This document shows positions 6,875 to 15,242 of a DNA stretch of 64,000 nucleotides, one piece after another. The DNA is from a virus, in the IMG/VR virus record IMGVR_UViG_3300033153_009397, positions 1 through 64,000 of that record; one strand, 5' to 3'. The notes below the pieces were generated by a model. The model was given only the letters and a program-made list of their open reading frames with translations. It had not been told where the DNA came from and did no database searches. Both the position numbers and the translations under genes were made by a program. Every line of letters begins with the position of its first letter. Position 1 is the first letter of the stretch.

Positions 6875-8886
6875 TATATATCACCTCCTACAAGAACTTC
6901 GTAAAGCTTCTTAGCAGACCTTTTCCAAGTAAACCGTTTAACATCTTTCCTAGCTTGTGTTCCTAATCTGGAACATTCAGATGGATGTTCATAAGCATAC
7001 CTCATTGTTTTACGAAGATTATCTATAGAAGGAACTGCCCATTTCAAAGCATTAGTTGGAGCATACCATCCAGCTCCATTGCTAATTTCCATAGTTTCTG
7101 GTTTAACCAAGAACGAGTTTTTCTTGTTCATATAAGTCAAATGACCTCCATATTCTTGTGCAATACAAGGAATCCCACAATTATGAACTAAAATACCATT
7201 GGCAAAATATATTCCACTACTAGTGGCTATGTTATATACTTTTCCGCTAAAGTTGTATATTGACTTTGAGAGAATTTTACTCTTTGATTTAATTTTCTCA
7301 TCTCTATGAAGGCTTTCCAGTCTTCTTTTGTGTATTTGTTCATAAATGTTTCTTGTCTTTTTATTCGTCTGTTTATAAACGAAATCAATATTCCACATTG
7401 TTTCTTCTTCAAGATAAGATAAGGGTGCAATTTTTCTAGCAAAGGTAATATTTTCATTCCTTGCAAAATTGTTGTATAAAATTCCGATTTTTGTTGTCTC
7501 CTTTTTATATCCAAGTAACTTTCTGGAAAATTCTGTTTCAACCAATTGTGTATTTCTATACACTTGTTGCATATGCGTATTTGAGGAATTAAAGTGCCTA
7601 TCAATCTCTCTTCTGCTCGACCCTTTCGATGAAGTCGAAATGTTATTGTTCCATCTGCGTCTATAAACCCAGCCAGATATGAAATCATCTCCTCTGGAAT
7701 GTTTATATTCATCATCTTCATTCTTCCAATTTTTGTTTTCTTTAATTTCATTTCTCTTACTTTCATTCTTATTGAAGCTTCTGAACGTCTCTTTAACATC
7801 TTTGAAATTTGATAAGCTGTATGGGTCTCCCAATTTTCTTTCAAAACTTCCAATTCTTCTTTTGTCCATCTCATATAATTCATATAACTCATCACCTATT
7901 AATATGTCTTTTGCCATCTTCCATCCATTAACTGTGAAAATGGGGTGTTCTGGAGTACATTCAAGTATTGAACTCTCTGTTTCAATCCTAATCATTTTAC
8001 CATCATAATGTCTTACATGTACATCTTCTATGCCACTTGGTATATCAACCAAAGTATTATATGGAAAACATGCCATACTTTGCATATATGGGAGACACCA
8101 ACTTTCCCCTTTACTTGGTAAAATGAAACAGTCTGCACTGTTGTAAAGCTTTCTTAATCCTTCTTCATTGAACATTTGTCCAATAACTAAAATATGAGGA
8201 GGATTTTTTAATCCCATGTCATAACTTAGTCTTTTAACGCTGTTTTGAATATTAACCATAGTAGCAAAAGTATTATCTTTTCCATAGGTTTTAATGATTA
8301 AGTTTACTTTGTCATCACCAGTAAATTCACTAAGATAAGATTTCAACAGTTCATGAAATCCTTTCCGCATTATCCATTGACCTAAAGAAAGAAAGACAAA
8401 TCTATTTTGGTCATCCTTTTTAATCATAGGTTCATCTGGATAAAACGTCTTGGTATCTACTCCGTGATTAACTATGTGAATTGGTTTAGGAACATTCCCT
8501 ATAGAATCTTTAATCATATTTTTCACAAATTTATTAACAGTTACATATTCATCATAAACGCTTATTAACTCTCTCCATAGAGGCGGAAGCCTATCATTTT
8601 CCCACACAAACTTTATCAAGTTCCTTGTATGGTCTGGTGGTGTATTCCAAATTACTGGAGTACCGTATCTTAGAAGCGGAACTTGAAGAGTAGAAGTATT
8701 CTTCATCATTGAAGTAAAAATTTCTGCTTCTTTTTCTGGTAAATTTAAACGCATTTTATCTACGTGATTATCTACCAAATGAATGTCCAATCCAAGTTCA
8801 TTCATTCCTAATAGTAGTTTTCTAGCTACAAAAGAATATCCACTTGGAGCAAATACTGTCGTTTCTATTTTAACGTCTGCTGTCAT
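6874..8886 (-). CDS. GT-B glycosyltransferase (GT4-like) interrupted by an intein
   Basis: The 670-residue precursor holds a glycosyltransferase of about 373 residues split by a 297-residue intein after Ala272. Extein motifs: VNHGVDTKTFYP and LSLGQWIMRKGFHELL (GT4-type mid region), then the sugar-nucleotide segment GESWCLPYMQSMA|CGIPCIAQEYGGH, where the intein sits inside the conserved 'E..a.aCG.P' motif. Splicing should therefore be needed for activity. The start TAATG overlaps the stop of a second glycosyltransferase gene, so both are made together. They probably glycosylate a virion or host-surface target; the acceptor is unknown. Confidence 0.85.
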   Translation of the reverse strand: MTADVKIETTVFAPSGYSFVARKLLLGMNELGLDIHLVDNHVDKMRLNLPEKEAEIFTSMMKNTSTLQVPLLRYGTPVIWNTPPDHTRNLIKFVWENDRLPPLWRELISVYDEYVTVNKFVKNMIKDSIGNVPKPIHIVNHGVDTKTFYPDEPMIKKDDQNRFVFLSLGQWIMRKGFHELLKSYLSEFTGDDKVNLIIKTYGKDNTFATMVNIQNSVKRLSYDMGLKNPPHILVIGQMFNEEGLRKLYNSADCFILPSKGESWCLPYMQSMACFPYNTLVDIPSGIEDVHVRHYDGKMIRIETESSILECTPEHPIFTVNGWKMAKDILIGDELYELYEMDKRRIGSFERKLGDPYSLSNFKDVKETFRSFNKNESKRNEIKENKNWKNEDDEYKHSRGDDFISGWVYRRRWNNNISTSSKGSSRREIDRHFNSSNTHMQQVYRNTQLVETEFSRKLLGYKKETTKIGILYNNFARNENITFARKIAPLSYLEEETMWNIDFVYKQTNKKTRNIYEQIHKRRLESLHRDEKIKSKSKILSKSIYNFSGKVYNIATSSGIYFANGILVHNCGIPCIAQEYGGHLTYMNKKNSFLVKPETMEISNGAGWYAPTNALKWAVPSIDNLRKTMRYAYEHPSECSRLGTQARKDVKRFTWKRSAKKLYEVLVGGDI
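7180..8070 (-). mobile_element. Intein in glycosyltransferase, 297 residues
   Basis: The N-terminal splicing block starts at Cys1 (CFPYNTLVDIPSG, codon 8070-8068). Block B has the TxxH motif (ECTPEHPIFTVNGW). The C-terminal blocks read YNFSGKVYNIATSSGIYF and ANGILVHN, ending in Asn (7182-7180) followed by Cys+1 of the extein. All residues expected for class 1 splicing are present. Between blocks B and F the intein frame encodes a Lys/Arg/Asn/Ser-rich stretch with no LAGLIDADG motif; the endonuclease is found in the +1 frame of the same DNA (next entry). Confidence 0.9.
7227..7883 (-). CDS. LAGLIDADG homing endonuclease nested out of frame inside the intein
   Basis: An open frame in the +1 phase relative to the intein encodes MNYMRWTKEELEVLKENW..., a Myb/SANT-like helix-turn-helix (about residues 4-48: W..eEle.Lken...tayqIskmLkRrseasIrmkv), then the LAGLIDADG helix YLAGFIDADGTITFRL and a typical single-motif LAGLIDADG body. 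The open frame begins at GTG 7895; I chose ATG 7883 because AGGTG lies nine bases upstream. The gene begins at the end of intein block B and ends inside block F, exactly where in-frame endonucleases normally sit. With one LAGLIDADG motif it would act as a homodimer, cutting intein-less alleles. Confidence 0.85.
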   Translation of the reverse strand: MNYMRWTKEELEVLKENWETHTAYQISKMLKRRSEASIRMKVREMKLKKTKIGRMKMMNINIPEEMISYLAGFIDADGTITFRLHRKGRAEERLIGTLIPQIRICNKCIEIHNWLKQNFPESYLDIKRRQQKSEFYTTILQGMKILPLLEKLHPYLILKKKQCGILISFINRRIKRQETFMNKYTKEDWKAFIEMRKLNQRVKFSQSQYTTLAEKYIT

Positions 8887-10214
8887 TATATTAACCCCAC
8901 TCTGTTATTTACTTTTTCAAGTACTTCTATCCACATTTTATCTACCACTTTCCAGTCAAAGTTTTTGACTGCCCATTCTCTACAAGATTTACTTTGTTTA
9001 TCTATCAGCTCTTGATTTTTGTAATAAGCTTCCATACCCAAAGCAAAAGCGTCAACATCAACCCATGCCTTGTGTACTCCAGAATGTTCCAGATATAACC
9101 TTGATGGAAGAATTGGCATACCTCTCATCTGGTCGATTTCTAACATCTTCCCATCATTATCAGTAGCTATTAACTCTCTTGTTGTAGTATAATCTGTAAT
9201 AAGATTAGGTTTACCACAACTCATAGCCTCAATAATGGGTATTCCAAAACCTTCTCCTCCAGTACTCAAAACATGAACATTGAAAGAATTATACAAAAGA
9301 ACAAGGTCATGAGATGGAATACCTTCAATGAAATCATAAGCAGTACCTTCAATCTTCCTCGGAGGAGTAATTATAACATTGTCATTTAATTTTAATGCAT
9401 CAATCCATTCAAGAAATAGATAGTCATGATTATGGTCTGGCATAAACAAAGGGTCTTTAGGGTCAAGATGAAGATAAAGATAACAACGTTTTCTTTTTTC
9501 ATCAATCTCTTGCTGAGTTGGCCCAGTATCAAGAAATTTTCTAAATGCTGTTAACAACCTAATATGATGTTTTCTTAGATTTAATCTAGCCACTGAACCA
9601 AAAATGAATGCGTCTTCCAAATCGCACTGACGAGTTCTTAATCCGTACATTTCAAAGAACGCCTTTCTGCATTCTATCATGTTAGCGGGACTGAACTTTT
9701 TAGTATCTAAACCATGAGGAATATATTCAGAATGAAGCTTTAACTGTAACTGGACTAATTCTCTGCCATACTTAGACATGCATACTCTTACATCTGCTTT
9801 CGGTAATGTTCCCCCAATTATCTGATTGATTGGATGCCCATCAATCGGCAAATACCATATCCAAAATGGTCTTGGCATACTACCTAACTGGTCTACCATA
9901 TGGGCATCTCCTTGAGTAAAAACCACGTCTGGATTAGTCATCTGAAATAATGGGTCATAGCTGTCCTTTCCAAAAGGAGCTCTTCCCTTAATTCCGTGTA
10001 TCTTAAAAGGGAACCCTTTGATATCTGGATTTCCTCTGGTTTGCCAACCTAGATAATGTACATCCCACTTCATTTTTTCAGCTGCTAAAGCAGCAATGTG
10101 TCCACACTGGTTCGCAAAACCCGTAGGATAATAGGGACTATCAGAACCAAAAATAGCTACTGGTGTTTTGTCCCCTATTTGTATGTTAGTTTGAACATCG
10201 ACATTATTTGTCAT
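8886..10214 (-). CDS. GT-B glycosyltransferase (GT4-like)
   Basis: About 442 residues from ATG 10214 (MTNNVDVQTNIQIGDKTPVAIFGSDSPYYPTGFA...). The frame is open back to 10322, but that would overlap the upstream gene by 64 bases, so I prefer the internal start. Motifs: EYIPHGLDTKKFSP, FGSVARLNLRKHHIRLL, and the E-x7-E site GGEGFGIPIIEAMSCGKPNLI of retaining GT4 enzymes. It overlaps the intein-bearing glycosyltransferase by TAATG. The pair probably builds or extends a glycan, possibly on capsid or tail proteins, as both sit inside the virion operon. Confidence 0.85.
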   Translation of the reverse strand: MTNNVDVQTNIQIGDKTPVAIFGSDSPYYPTGFANQCGHIAALAAEKMKWDVHYLGWQTRGNPDIKGFPFKIHGIKGRAPFGKDSYDPLFQMTNPDVVFTQGDAHMVDQLGSMPRPFWIWYLPIDGHPINQIIGGTLPKADVRVCMSKYGRELVQLQLKLHSEYIPHGLDTKKFSPANMIECRKAFFEMYGLRTRQCDLEDAFIFGSVARLNLRKHHIRLLTAFRKFLDTGPTQQEIDEKRKRCYLYLHLDPKDPLFMPDHNHDYLFLEWIDALKLNDNVIITPPRKIEGTAYDFIEGIPSHDLVLLYNSFNVHVLSTGGEGFGIPIIEAMSCGKPNLITDYTTTRELIATDNDGKMLEIDQMRGMPILPSRLYLEHSGVHKAWVDVDAFALGMEAYYKNQELIDKQSKSCREWAVKNFDWKVVDKMWIEVLEKVNNRVGLI

Positions 10215-10258
10215 GTATAGACTATTATTCTTACAACATTTAAATGTTTCTAATAATT

Positions 10259-10786
10259 TTATAATTGCGGTGTCGACGGGTACGTTATGTTTTGAGAAAT
10301 ATCTTTCTTCCACAACATACAAGCAATATAAATAACTCTATTACTAGTACCAAAATAAGGTACAACATTTGCCACATCAAATTCTATTTGTTGTTGAGGA
10401 GCGTCAATAGGCCAGATAATAGTATCTCCTACAACTATCTTTCCCCACTCATAACCATAAGTGTACATAAGATAATCATACCTCTGAAGCCTACCAGCCT
10501 CAGAAACAAAATCTGCGTTACCACTTCTACCGTGAGGAGGAAAAGCCTCCATAATGCATTGAATAGGACGGTCATCGGCATTACCATAAATCCACCCATC
10601 ATTACAAATACTACAATAAGGGTCTCTATTCTCTGTAATTGCATCCCAACAAGAACAACGAACAGAATCCTTCTTAGCTAACAATCTAGCCCAAGAAGGG
10701 AATTGCGATAAAATAATAGTAAATTCTCTTTCATCTATTATAGGAGTATGTGGACTTCCTATTTTCAATTGTCTATGTTGAGACAT
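10259..10786 (-). CDS. Head-tail connector/head-closure-like protein with Cys motifs
   Basis: A 175-residue protein with a Cys cluster CSCWDAIT...DPYCSICNDGWIYG (about residues 44-70) that looks like a Zn site, then a beta-rich body (IVVGDTIIWPIDAPQQQIEFDV). Similar Cys-containing proteins sit between the capsid and neck genes in several phages, where the beta-barrel seals the head. Function by position only. Confidence 0.45.
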   Translation of the reverse strand: MSQHRQLKIGSPHTPIIDEREFTIILSQFPSWARLLAKKDSVRCSCWDAITENRDPYCSICNDGWIYGNADDRPIQCIMEAFPPHGRSGNADFVSEAGRLQRYDYLMYTYGYEWGKIVVGDTIIWPIDAPQQQIEFDVANVVPYFGTSNRVIYIACMLWKKDISQNITYPSTPQL

Positions 10787-10788
10787 TC

Positions 10789-11049
10789 CTACTCACCCTT
10801 ATTTTTGTTCTCACCATACGTTGTTTCTAAATATGATGTTTCTAAACAAGTACTCCCCGTTCCAGCTAGAAAATCATACTCTTGGTCAATAATTGTATAA
10901 TCATCTATTCTAACGTCACTGTTCATAACTGAAATACACCAATTACACTCTACACACTTTATTGTATAATAATAATCTGTAGACCCTAAATGAATGTGTT
11001 CCTTAGTTTTTACTCGTTCTGTTTCTCCACCACATACTGGACAATCCAT
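10789..11049 (-). CDS. Zinc-ribbon protein
   Basis: An 86-residue protein with two CxxC knuckles: MDCPVCGGE at the start and IKCVECNWCIS about 30 residues later, so a zinc ribbon. It lies two bases upstream of the connector-like gene and has GGTG a few bases before its ATG on the coding strand. Possible structural or regulatory role; not further assignable. Confidence 0.55.
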   Translation of the reverse strand: MDCPVCGGETERVKTKEHIHLGSTDYYYTIKCVECNWCISVMNSDVRIDDYTIIDQEYDFLAGTGSTCLETSYLETTYGENKNKGE

Positions 11050-11059
11050 TTTTTCACCT

Positions 11060-11881
11060 CTAACTATTGAATATAATTACTCTATCTCCATAAGCATAAA
11101 CCATTGCTTCTCCTAAGTCAATAATTCTCTCACTTTTATTAGCTGGAAATACTCTTTCTTGATACGGCAATGAATAGGCACTTCTATTAACTATTATGCA
11201 AGGAGCACCATCGTAAACCAGTTTTAGTGTATTAATCATTTGATTACAAACACGTTCATATTCCTTGAAGAGAGCTTCCATTGACATACCTTCTCCCCAT
11301 AACTTGGTTTGTACACTAAGTCCACCTACATTGTAACTGAACCCTCCTTGAACAGCATTACTATTATTCATTTGAACTATAGCATCTCTCACTGCAAAAA
11401 CATACACCGTAAAAATTGCTAGCTGTTCAGTAGTATTGTCAGAAGTTATATCATAATCCCAATACTCAGTAGATTTATCACCATGAAACTCAGCATTTAA
11501 CCAGACCTTTCTTTGGTCTATAATGATGTTAAGATTGTTATCCGTTAACCCGTTCCAGTGAGCATACGTTGCCCAAACCTTATCTCCGCTTGAAACACTT
11601 GCTCCAGACGCTAAATATACTTCTCCTTCCATAGCATTGTAATATGAACCACTGTTAGCATTATAAAGATTAGTACCAGAGTGCCACGGGTCATTTTCCA
11701 ACCATATCCCAGCAACAGCTTTCACCGGGGTATTTCTAGCAAATATGTAATGTTGAGAGGTTCCAGAATAAACATGTGCTCTTTCATTTTCTGTTGTTAA
11801 CGTCTGGATTATTCCAACCGACGTTAGCATGTTCCTAACATTTGTTACATGGCTATTTGAACCAGACGTTATGAAGCTCAT
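11060..11881 (-). CDS. Virion structural protein (connector/neck region), unassigned
   Basis: A 273-residue protein rich in Ser, Asn, Tyr and Gly (MSFITSGSNSHVTNVRNML...). It has beta strands in the first half and a long helix near residues 190-225 (MSMEALFKEYERVCNQMINTLKLV). Located after the capsid gene and before other connector-like genes. The composition resembles its structural neighbours more than any enzyme. It lies opposite the rightward sulfotransferase-like gene with only 90 bases between them. Confidence 0.45.
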   Translation of the reverse strand: MSFITSGSNSHVTNVRNMLTSVGIIQTLTTENERAHVYSGTSQHYIFARNTPVKAVAGIWLENDPWHSGTNLYNANSGSYYNAMEGEVYLASGASVSSGDKVWATYAHWNGLTDNNLNIIIDQRKVWLNAEFHGDKSTEYWDYDITSDNTTEQLAIFTVYVFAVRDAIVQMNNSNAVQGGFSYNVGGLSVQTKLWGEGMSMEALFKEYERVCNQMINTLKLVYDGAPCIIVNRSAYSLPYQERVFPANKSERIIDLGEAMVYAYGDRVIIFNS

Positions 11882-11939
11882 TACATTACTTGCCGTTTAG
11901 GAGTAAAAAAAGCTGTCGGTTCAAAAAATAATTGTCAAA

Positions 11940-11949
11940 ATATTTAAAA
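11940..11949 (+). promoter_or_regulatory. TATA box of the sulfotransferase-like gene
   Basis: ATATTTAAAA lies about 22 bases before ATG 11972, the spacing that puts the transcript start at or next to the start codon. A leaderless mRNA is expected. Confidence 0.6.
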
Positions 11950-11971
11950 ATGATAAAGATAACCGTGATAT

Positions 11972-12526
11972 ATGAAAAGAAGTATACTTGTTTTAGGTAT
12001 AGAACGAACTGGAACAAGAATAGTAACAAAAATGATTATTGATGGTGGAGTATGGGGAGATAGTAATCATGAACAAAGAGTAAATATGGCACTAATAGGG
12101 AAGTACCTTATACCAGATGAAATAGAGACAGTAGTAATAAGGAGAAGTTATCCTCATAATGGATTATATCCAAGCATAAATAGACTAATTTACAGCATGA
12201 ATACAATAGGATATCCTATATCAGACATTGTATTAACAATAAGAGATACTAACTTTGTTATAATATCACAACATAAAAGCGATAAAATATTACCTTTCCC
12301 AGCAGAAATAAAAGATAGAGACAGAGAAAAACTATTTCAAAAATCCCTAAAAATAATATTTGAACAATTATCAAAAATAAAAATACCAGTAACGGTAATA
12401 TCATACGAAGCATTAGTAAATTATCCACAATTTATATTTAATCATATAAAAGATAGATTAAACTTACCAAAACTGCCAAACACAGAAATATTTGACGGCA
12501 ACAAAAAATATACAAAAAAGAGATGA
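11972..12526 (+). CDS. Sulfotransferase-like P-loop protein
   Basis: A 184-residue protein. The N-terminus SILVLGIERTGTRIVTKMI matches the 5'-phosphosulfate binding loop of sulfotransferases (GxxRTGT, compare PRSGTT). VISYEALVNYPQFIFNHIKDRL near residues 147-168 matches the conserved 'YEdLv.dP' segment. It would transfer sulfate from PAPS to a sugar or protein. It is shorter than cellular enzymes (about 250-300). It is a one-gene rightward insert in the leftward virion block. Together with two glycosyltransferases it suggests surface glycan decoration. Confidence 0.6.
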   Translation: MKRSILVLGIERTGTRIVTKMIIDGGVWGDSNHEQRVNMALIGKYLIPDEIETVVIRRSYPHNGLYPSINRLIYSMNTIGYPISDIVLTIRDTNFVIISQHKSDKILPFPAEIKDRDREKLFQKSLKIIFEQLSKIKIPVTVISYEALVNYPQFIFNHIKDRLNLPKLPNTEIFDGNKKYTKKR

Positions 12527-12559
12527 AATGAAAATATTATTCCCAATAAACATTCTTCA

Positions 12560-12916
12560 TTAAATGTTTCTGGTATCCCAAAGTCCACATTTTGTACATT
12601 GCCAAGTAGAATAACCCGTATTAGTATGTTTTAAAACCCAGCTATGGTCACAATCTATCACAGAATGCCTTTTTACGTAGCCATCATAAAAATCAACCGT
12701 ATTATCACTGGCTGTAATTATTGAAATACCTTTCAGAATTTCTTCTATCTCTCTAACACGTTCACATATTCTTGAAATCTTCCTACTCATTTTCATGATT
12801 TCAGCAGCATATTTATCTTTCTTAGTCATCTGAGCAAAAAACTCTTCTACCTCTTTATCTGTTTTATATTTCTTTGATTTATACTTATTTTTTAATAAAT
12901 CACTCTCAAACCCCAT
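12560..12916 (-). CDS. Zn-binding coiled-coil protein
   Basis: A 118-residue protein. The N-terminal half is a highly charged helix (NKYKSKKYKTDKEVEEFFAQM..., ...RICERVREIEEILKG). The C-terminal end has DCDHSWVLKHTNTG and WQCTKCGLW, a C-H-C-C type zinc ribbon. It converges with the sulfotransferase-like gene and follows the capsid gene. Function unknown. Confidence 0.55.
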   Translation of the reverse strand: MGFESDLLKNKYKSKKYKTDKEVEEFFAQMTKKDKYAAEIMKMSRKISRICERVREIEEILKGISIITASDNTVDFYDGYVKRHSVIDCDHSWVLKHTNTGYSTWQCTKCGLWDTRNI

Positions 12917-13001
12917 AATTATTCCTCATTATCACAACAGTCTGTCTTAATTAAAAGGTTTTCTAATATAAAAAAAAGAAAAAAAAAGAAAAGTTTTACT
13001 T

Positions 13002-14024
13002 TTATCCAGTGTAATCGGCTGGGTTGACATATGATAAGTTATCCAATCTTGCCGCAGCATCTGGATTGACAATACCGACACCCATTCTGGATGTCATGTA
13101 GATAGCAATACTGTCATGTGAAATAAGACTCTCTCTGTCAACTGACAATGGTCGTCTCATAAATCTAACAGCATACTTACCCTTGTTTAAGAACAGAGCT
13201 TTGTCTGTATCCATCCAAGGAGTAACTACAATATCAATACCAGCAATTGGATATAGTCCACCACGCCTCATGGTTGCTTGTTGGTCTGGAGGAAGTATTT
13301 GCCATACGTTTGATGACTTGAATTCGTCCATCATCATCAGATAGGTAAATACATATGGATGTACTACCATCGTCTCGTAAGGAATATCTTCTGCTCTACC
13401 AATAGAAAGCATGACTTGTATCTTTTCCCAGTCTAATGTTCCACTAGCAGTCCAATCTGTATCAGTGGCGTCGAGTATATGATTAGAAACTTTTTGACCA
13501 GTTTTCCAGTCAGTAGTTCCATCAGAAGGTCCACTAATCAAAGTTTTCATGATTAGTTGGTCCTCATATCTACGACAAGCGTCTAAAGCTAAACGAATTT
13601 GACGAGATGTTACATCAAATGATTGAACATCTTCAATCGTCTCATTAGTTATAACTATACCAATACCAAATTTGGTGATTTCAGTTCTTACCTTTCCATA
13701 GCTAGATTTAGCGATTGGAATTTCTGCTCCCTCAGTTAGAGGTTCTGCATCAAATCCAATTTCGAAAGTATAAGAAACTACTGGAGCATTGACGTTTATG
13801 GTGTCAACAAGTCCCACAGCGATAAGGTCTGGAATATATTCTTCCCAAGCTTGACGATTAATAGCTTCACCAATGAAAAGTATCATATCTTCTCTGCTAA
13901 TGTATTGGTTAAGCAATGTATGTAACTGTTCCATACTTTTTGGTGCATTGACATAGTCATCACCAAATTTGATGTATTCTGCAGTTCTAAAGCTTGAATA
14001 GTTTTGATTAATTGTTGCTACCAT
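13002..14024 (-). CDS. Major capsid protein, HK97 fold
   Basis: About 340 residues. It has features of HK97-fold shells: an N-terminal helical arm, an E-loop-like segment FDAEPLTEGAEIPIAKSSYGK, the long spine helix (DVTSRQIRLALDACRRYEDQLI), and a C-terminal P-domain/A-domain with GLYPIAGIDIVVTPWMD and KGKYAVRFMRRPLS. It follows protease, scaffold-like and decoration-like genes, the normal order. I start at ATG 14024: GAGGATGG lies just upstream, and the ATG at 14033 overlaps it. The most abundant virion protein is expected. Confidence 0.85.
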   Translation of the reverse strand: MVATINQNYSSFRTAEYIKFGDDYVNAPKSMEQLHTLLNQYISREDMILFIGEAINRQAWEEYIPDLIAVGLVDTINVNAPVVSYTFEIGFDAEPLTEGAEIPIAKSSYGKVRTEITKFGIGIVITNETIEDVQSFDVTSRQIRLALDACRRYEDQLIMKTLISGPSDGTTDWKTGQKVSNHILDATDTDWTASGTLDWEKIQVMLSIGRAEDIPYETMVVHPYVFTYLMMMDEFKSSNVWQILPPDQQATMRRGGLYPIAGIDIVVTPWMDTDKALFLNKGKYAVRFMRRPLSVDRESLISHDSIAIYMTSRMGVGIVNPDAAARLDNLSYVNPADYTG

Positions 14025-14026
14025 TT

Positions 14027-14656
14027 TTACCATCCTCTTTTCTTAGATAAGTCGACTAAGACTACTGGAATATTCGTATCAGATGTTAGGTTTGGACCTA
14101 ATGAGCCGCTAGAAATACCAATAACTTGACCTATCACATATGCTCTGTCTGGGCCAGTTGCACTTCCTACTGCTCCACAAGCTTCTACGTATCCATCTGT
14201 TCCAGATGAAAGTGTAACGTATCCACCCATTGTAGGAGCTGTACCACTATAACAAACCCAAATAGGTTCGTCTGTTACATAAGTTCCAATATATTGATTT
14301 TCCAAAGTTGTAGTACCACTCTGTGAGTCGTAGATGTTTAATGAGCTACCCCATACGTTCCATTGAGGGATTGCCTTTCTGGTTGCTATTCCTAAAATCT
14401 TATAATCTGTAGCACCGCTACCTAAAAGTACTCCACTTGAAGCAACGTCGGCTGCTGAAAGAATATCGCCTTCTGGCATAAGTCTTTCGTCATATCCAGA
14501 TTGTCCACCATAGTATTGTGTCGAAGGCACTTCCCCAGTCTGAACAACTATTGTTCCAGCATCCCAATTGGTACTTCCACTGGCTACTGCTACCATCTTA
14601 ACATTCTTTGGTGCGAATCTTAATCCGCCTCTAAAAGGTTTTCTAAAGTTTGGCAT
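14027..14656 (-). CDS. Capsid decoration/cement-like protein
   Basis: A 209-residue Gly/Ser/Thr-rich beta protein, directly before the capsid gene. Segments such as GDILSAADVASSGVLLGSGATDYKILGIATRKA and AYVIGQVIGISSG match the style of head decoration proteins (lambda gpD/Psu-like barrels: 'a.G.i.......g...~G.a'). The C-terminus is basic (DLSKKRGW). Its start ATG overlaps the previous stop (TAATG). Confidence 0.6.
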   Translation of the reverse strand: MPNFRKPFRGGLRFAPKNVKMVAVASGSTNWDAGTIVVQTGEVPSTQYYGGQSGYDERLMPEGDILSAADVASSGVLLGSGATDYKILGIATRKAIPQWNVWGSSLNIYDSQSGTTTLENQYIGTYVTDEPIWVCYSGTAPTMGGYVTLSSGTDGYVEACGAVGSATGPDRAYVIGQVIGISSGSLGPNLTSDTNIPVVLVDLSKKRGW

Positions 14657-14907
14657 TAATCCTCAACTCCTTTAAAAGCTGACTGTGCTAGTACACGAGC
14701 CACTTCGTTTCTGTCTTTTTCGGTATGTTCATCCCTAACCTTCTGCGTCCAGCTTAAGTTAAATACTCGTCCAATCCCAGTGATTACCATTTCTCTTTCG
14801 GCATCAGCCTTAAGTTTCTTTGGGTCTCCAGCGATGAATTGGCCTTGATTAACAACAGCATCTGCTTGATTTGAAGGCGAGGGGGTTTTCTTCTCAAGTA
14901 CTTTCAC
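14656..14907 (-). CDS. Small capsid-operon protein
   Basis: An 83-residue protein beginning at GTG 14907, which overlaps the stop of the scaffold-like gene (GTGA). The N-terminus is Pro/Ser/Asn-rich, the rest helical (KKLKADAEREMVITGIGR...). It may assist assembly; no family recognised. Confidence 0.5.
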   Translation of the reverse strand: MKVLEKKTPSPSNQADAVVNQGQFIAGDPKKLKADAEREMVITGIGRVFNLSWTQKVRDEHTEKDRNEVARVLAQSAFKGVED

Positions 14908-15242
14908 CGTAGTGTAGACTTGCTCAAGAACTGTAAGGTCTCTGTCTGCATAGGTTTTTGGTTCCTCTCCTTATCAAACATCTTCTTGTATTTCTCATTC
15001 TCTATAGCCGCTTGTTTCATCTGTTCGAGGGTAGGAATAACAGACTCTTTGAACGCTCTCAGTTCTTCGATTTGTTTTTCGTACTCGATAACTGATTTGT
15101 TTTCTTCCGTACTCAAATTTATCCTCTCTTTATTCTTCTGTTGTTCTAAGATTCTTTCTTTTATAGAATCATTTATTGACTGAACCAGAACCATATAACT
15201 CTTAGAATTAAGGTCATTTAGTTCTGATGCACTCTGGGCCAC
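14904..15242 (-). CDS. Scaffold-like coiled-coil protein
   Basis: About 112 residues, mainly one long helix rich in Glu, Lys and Gln (KERILEQQKNKERINLSTEENKSV...), placed between the protease and capsid genes. That place and composition fit an internal head scaffold later removed by the protease. The start is uncertain: GTG 15242 overlaps the protease end by 25 bases; ATG 15194 would give 96 residues. Confidence 0.6.
   Translation of the reverse strand: MAQSASELNDLNSKSYMVLVQSINDSIKERILEQQKNKERINLSTEENKSVIEYEKQIEELRAFKESVIPTLEQMKQAAIENEKYKKMFDKERNQKPMQTETLQFLSKSTLR

Noticed and set aside
7227-7895. Treating the LAGLIDADG frame as a chance shadow of the intein frame
   Set aside because: It has a clear LAGLIDADG helix, a Myb-like domain and a start site, whereas the intein frame here is low-complexity; the shadow is the other way round.
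10215-10322. N-terminal extension of the second glycosyltransferase
   Set aside because: It would overlap the connector-like gene by 64 bases, and its residues do not resemble the GT-B start, which begins after ATG 10214.
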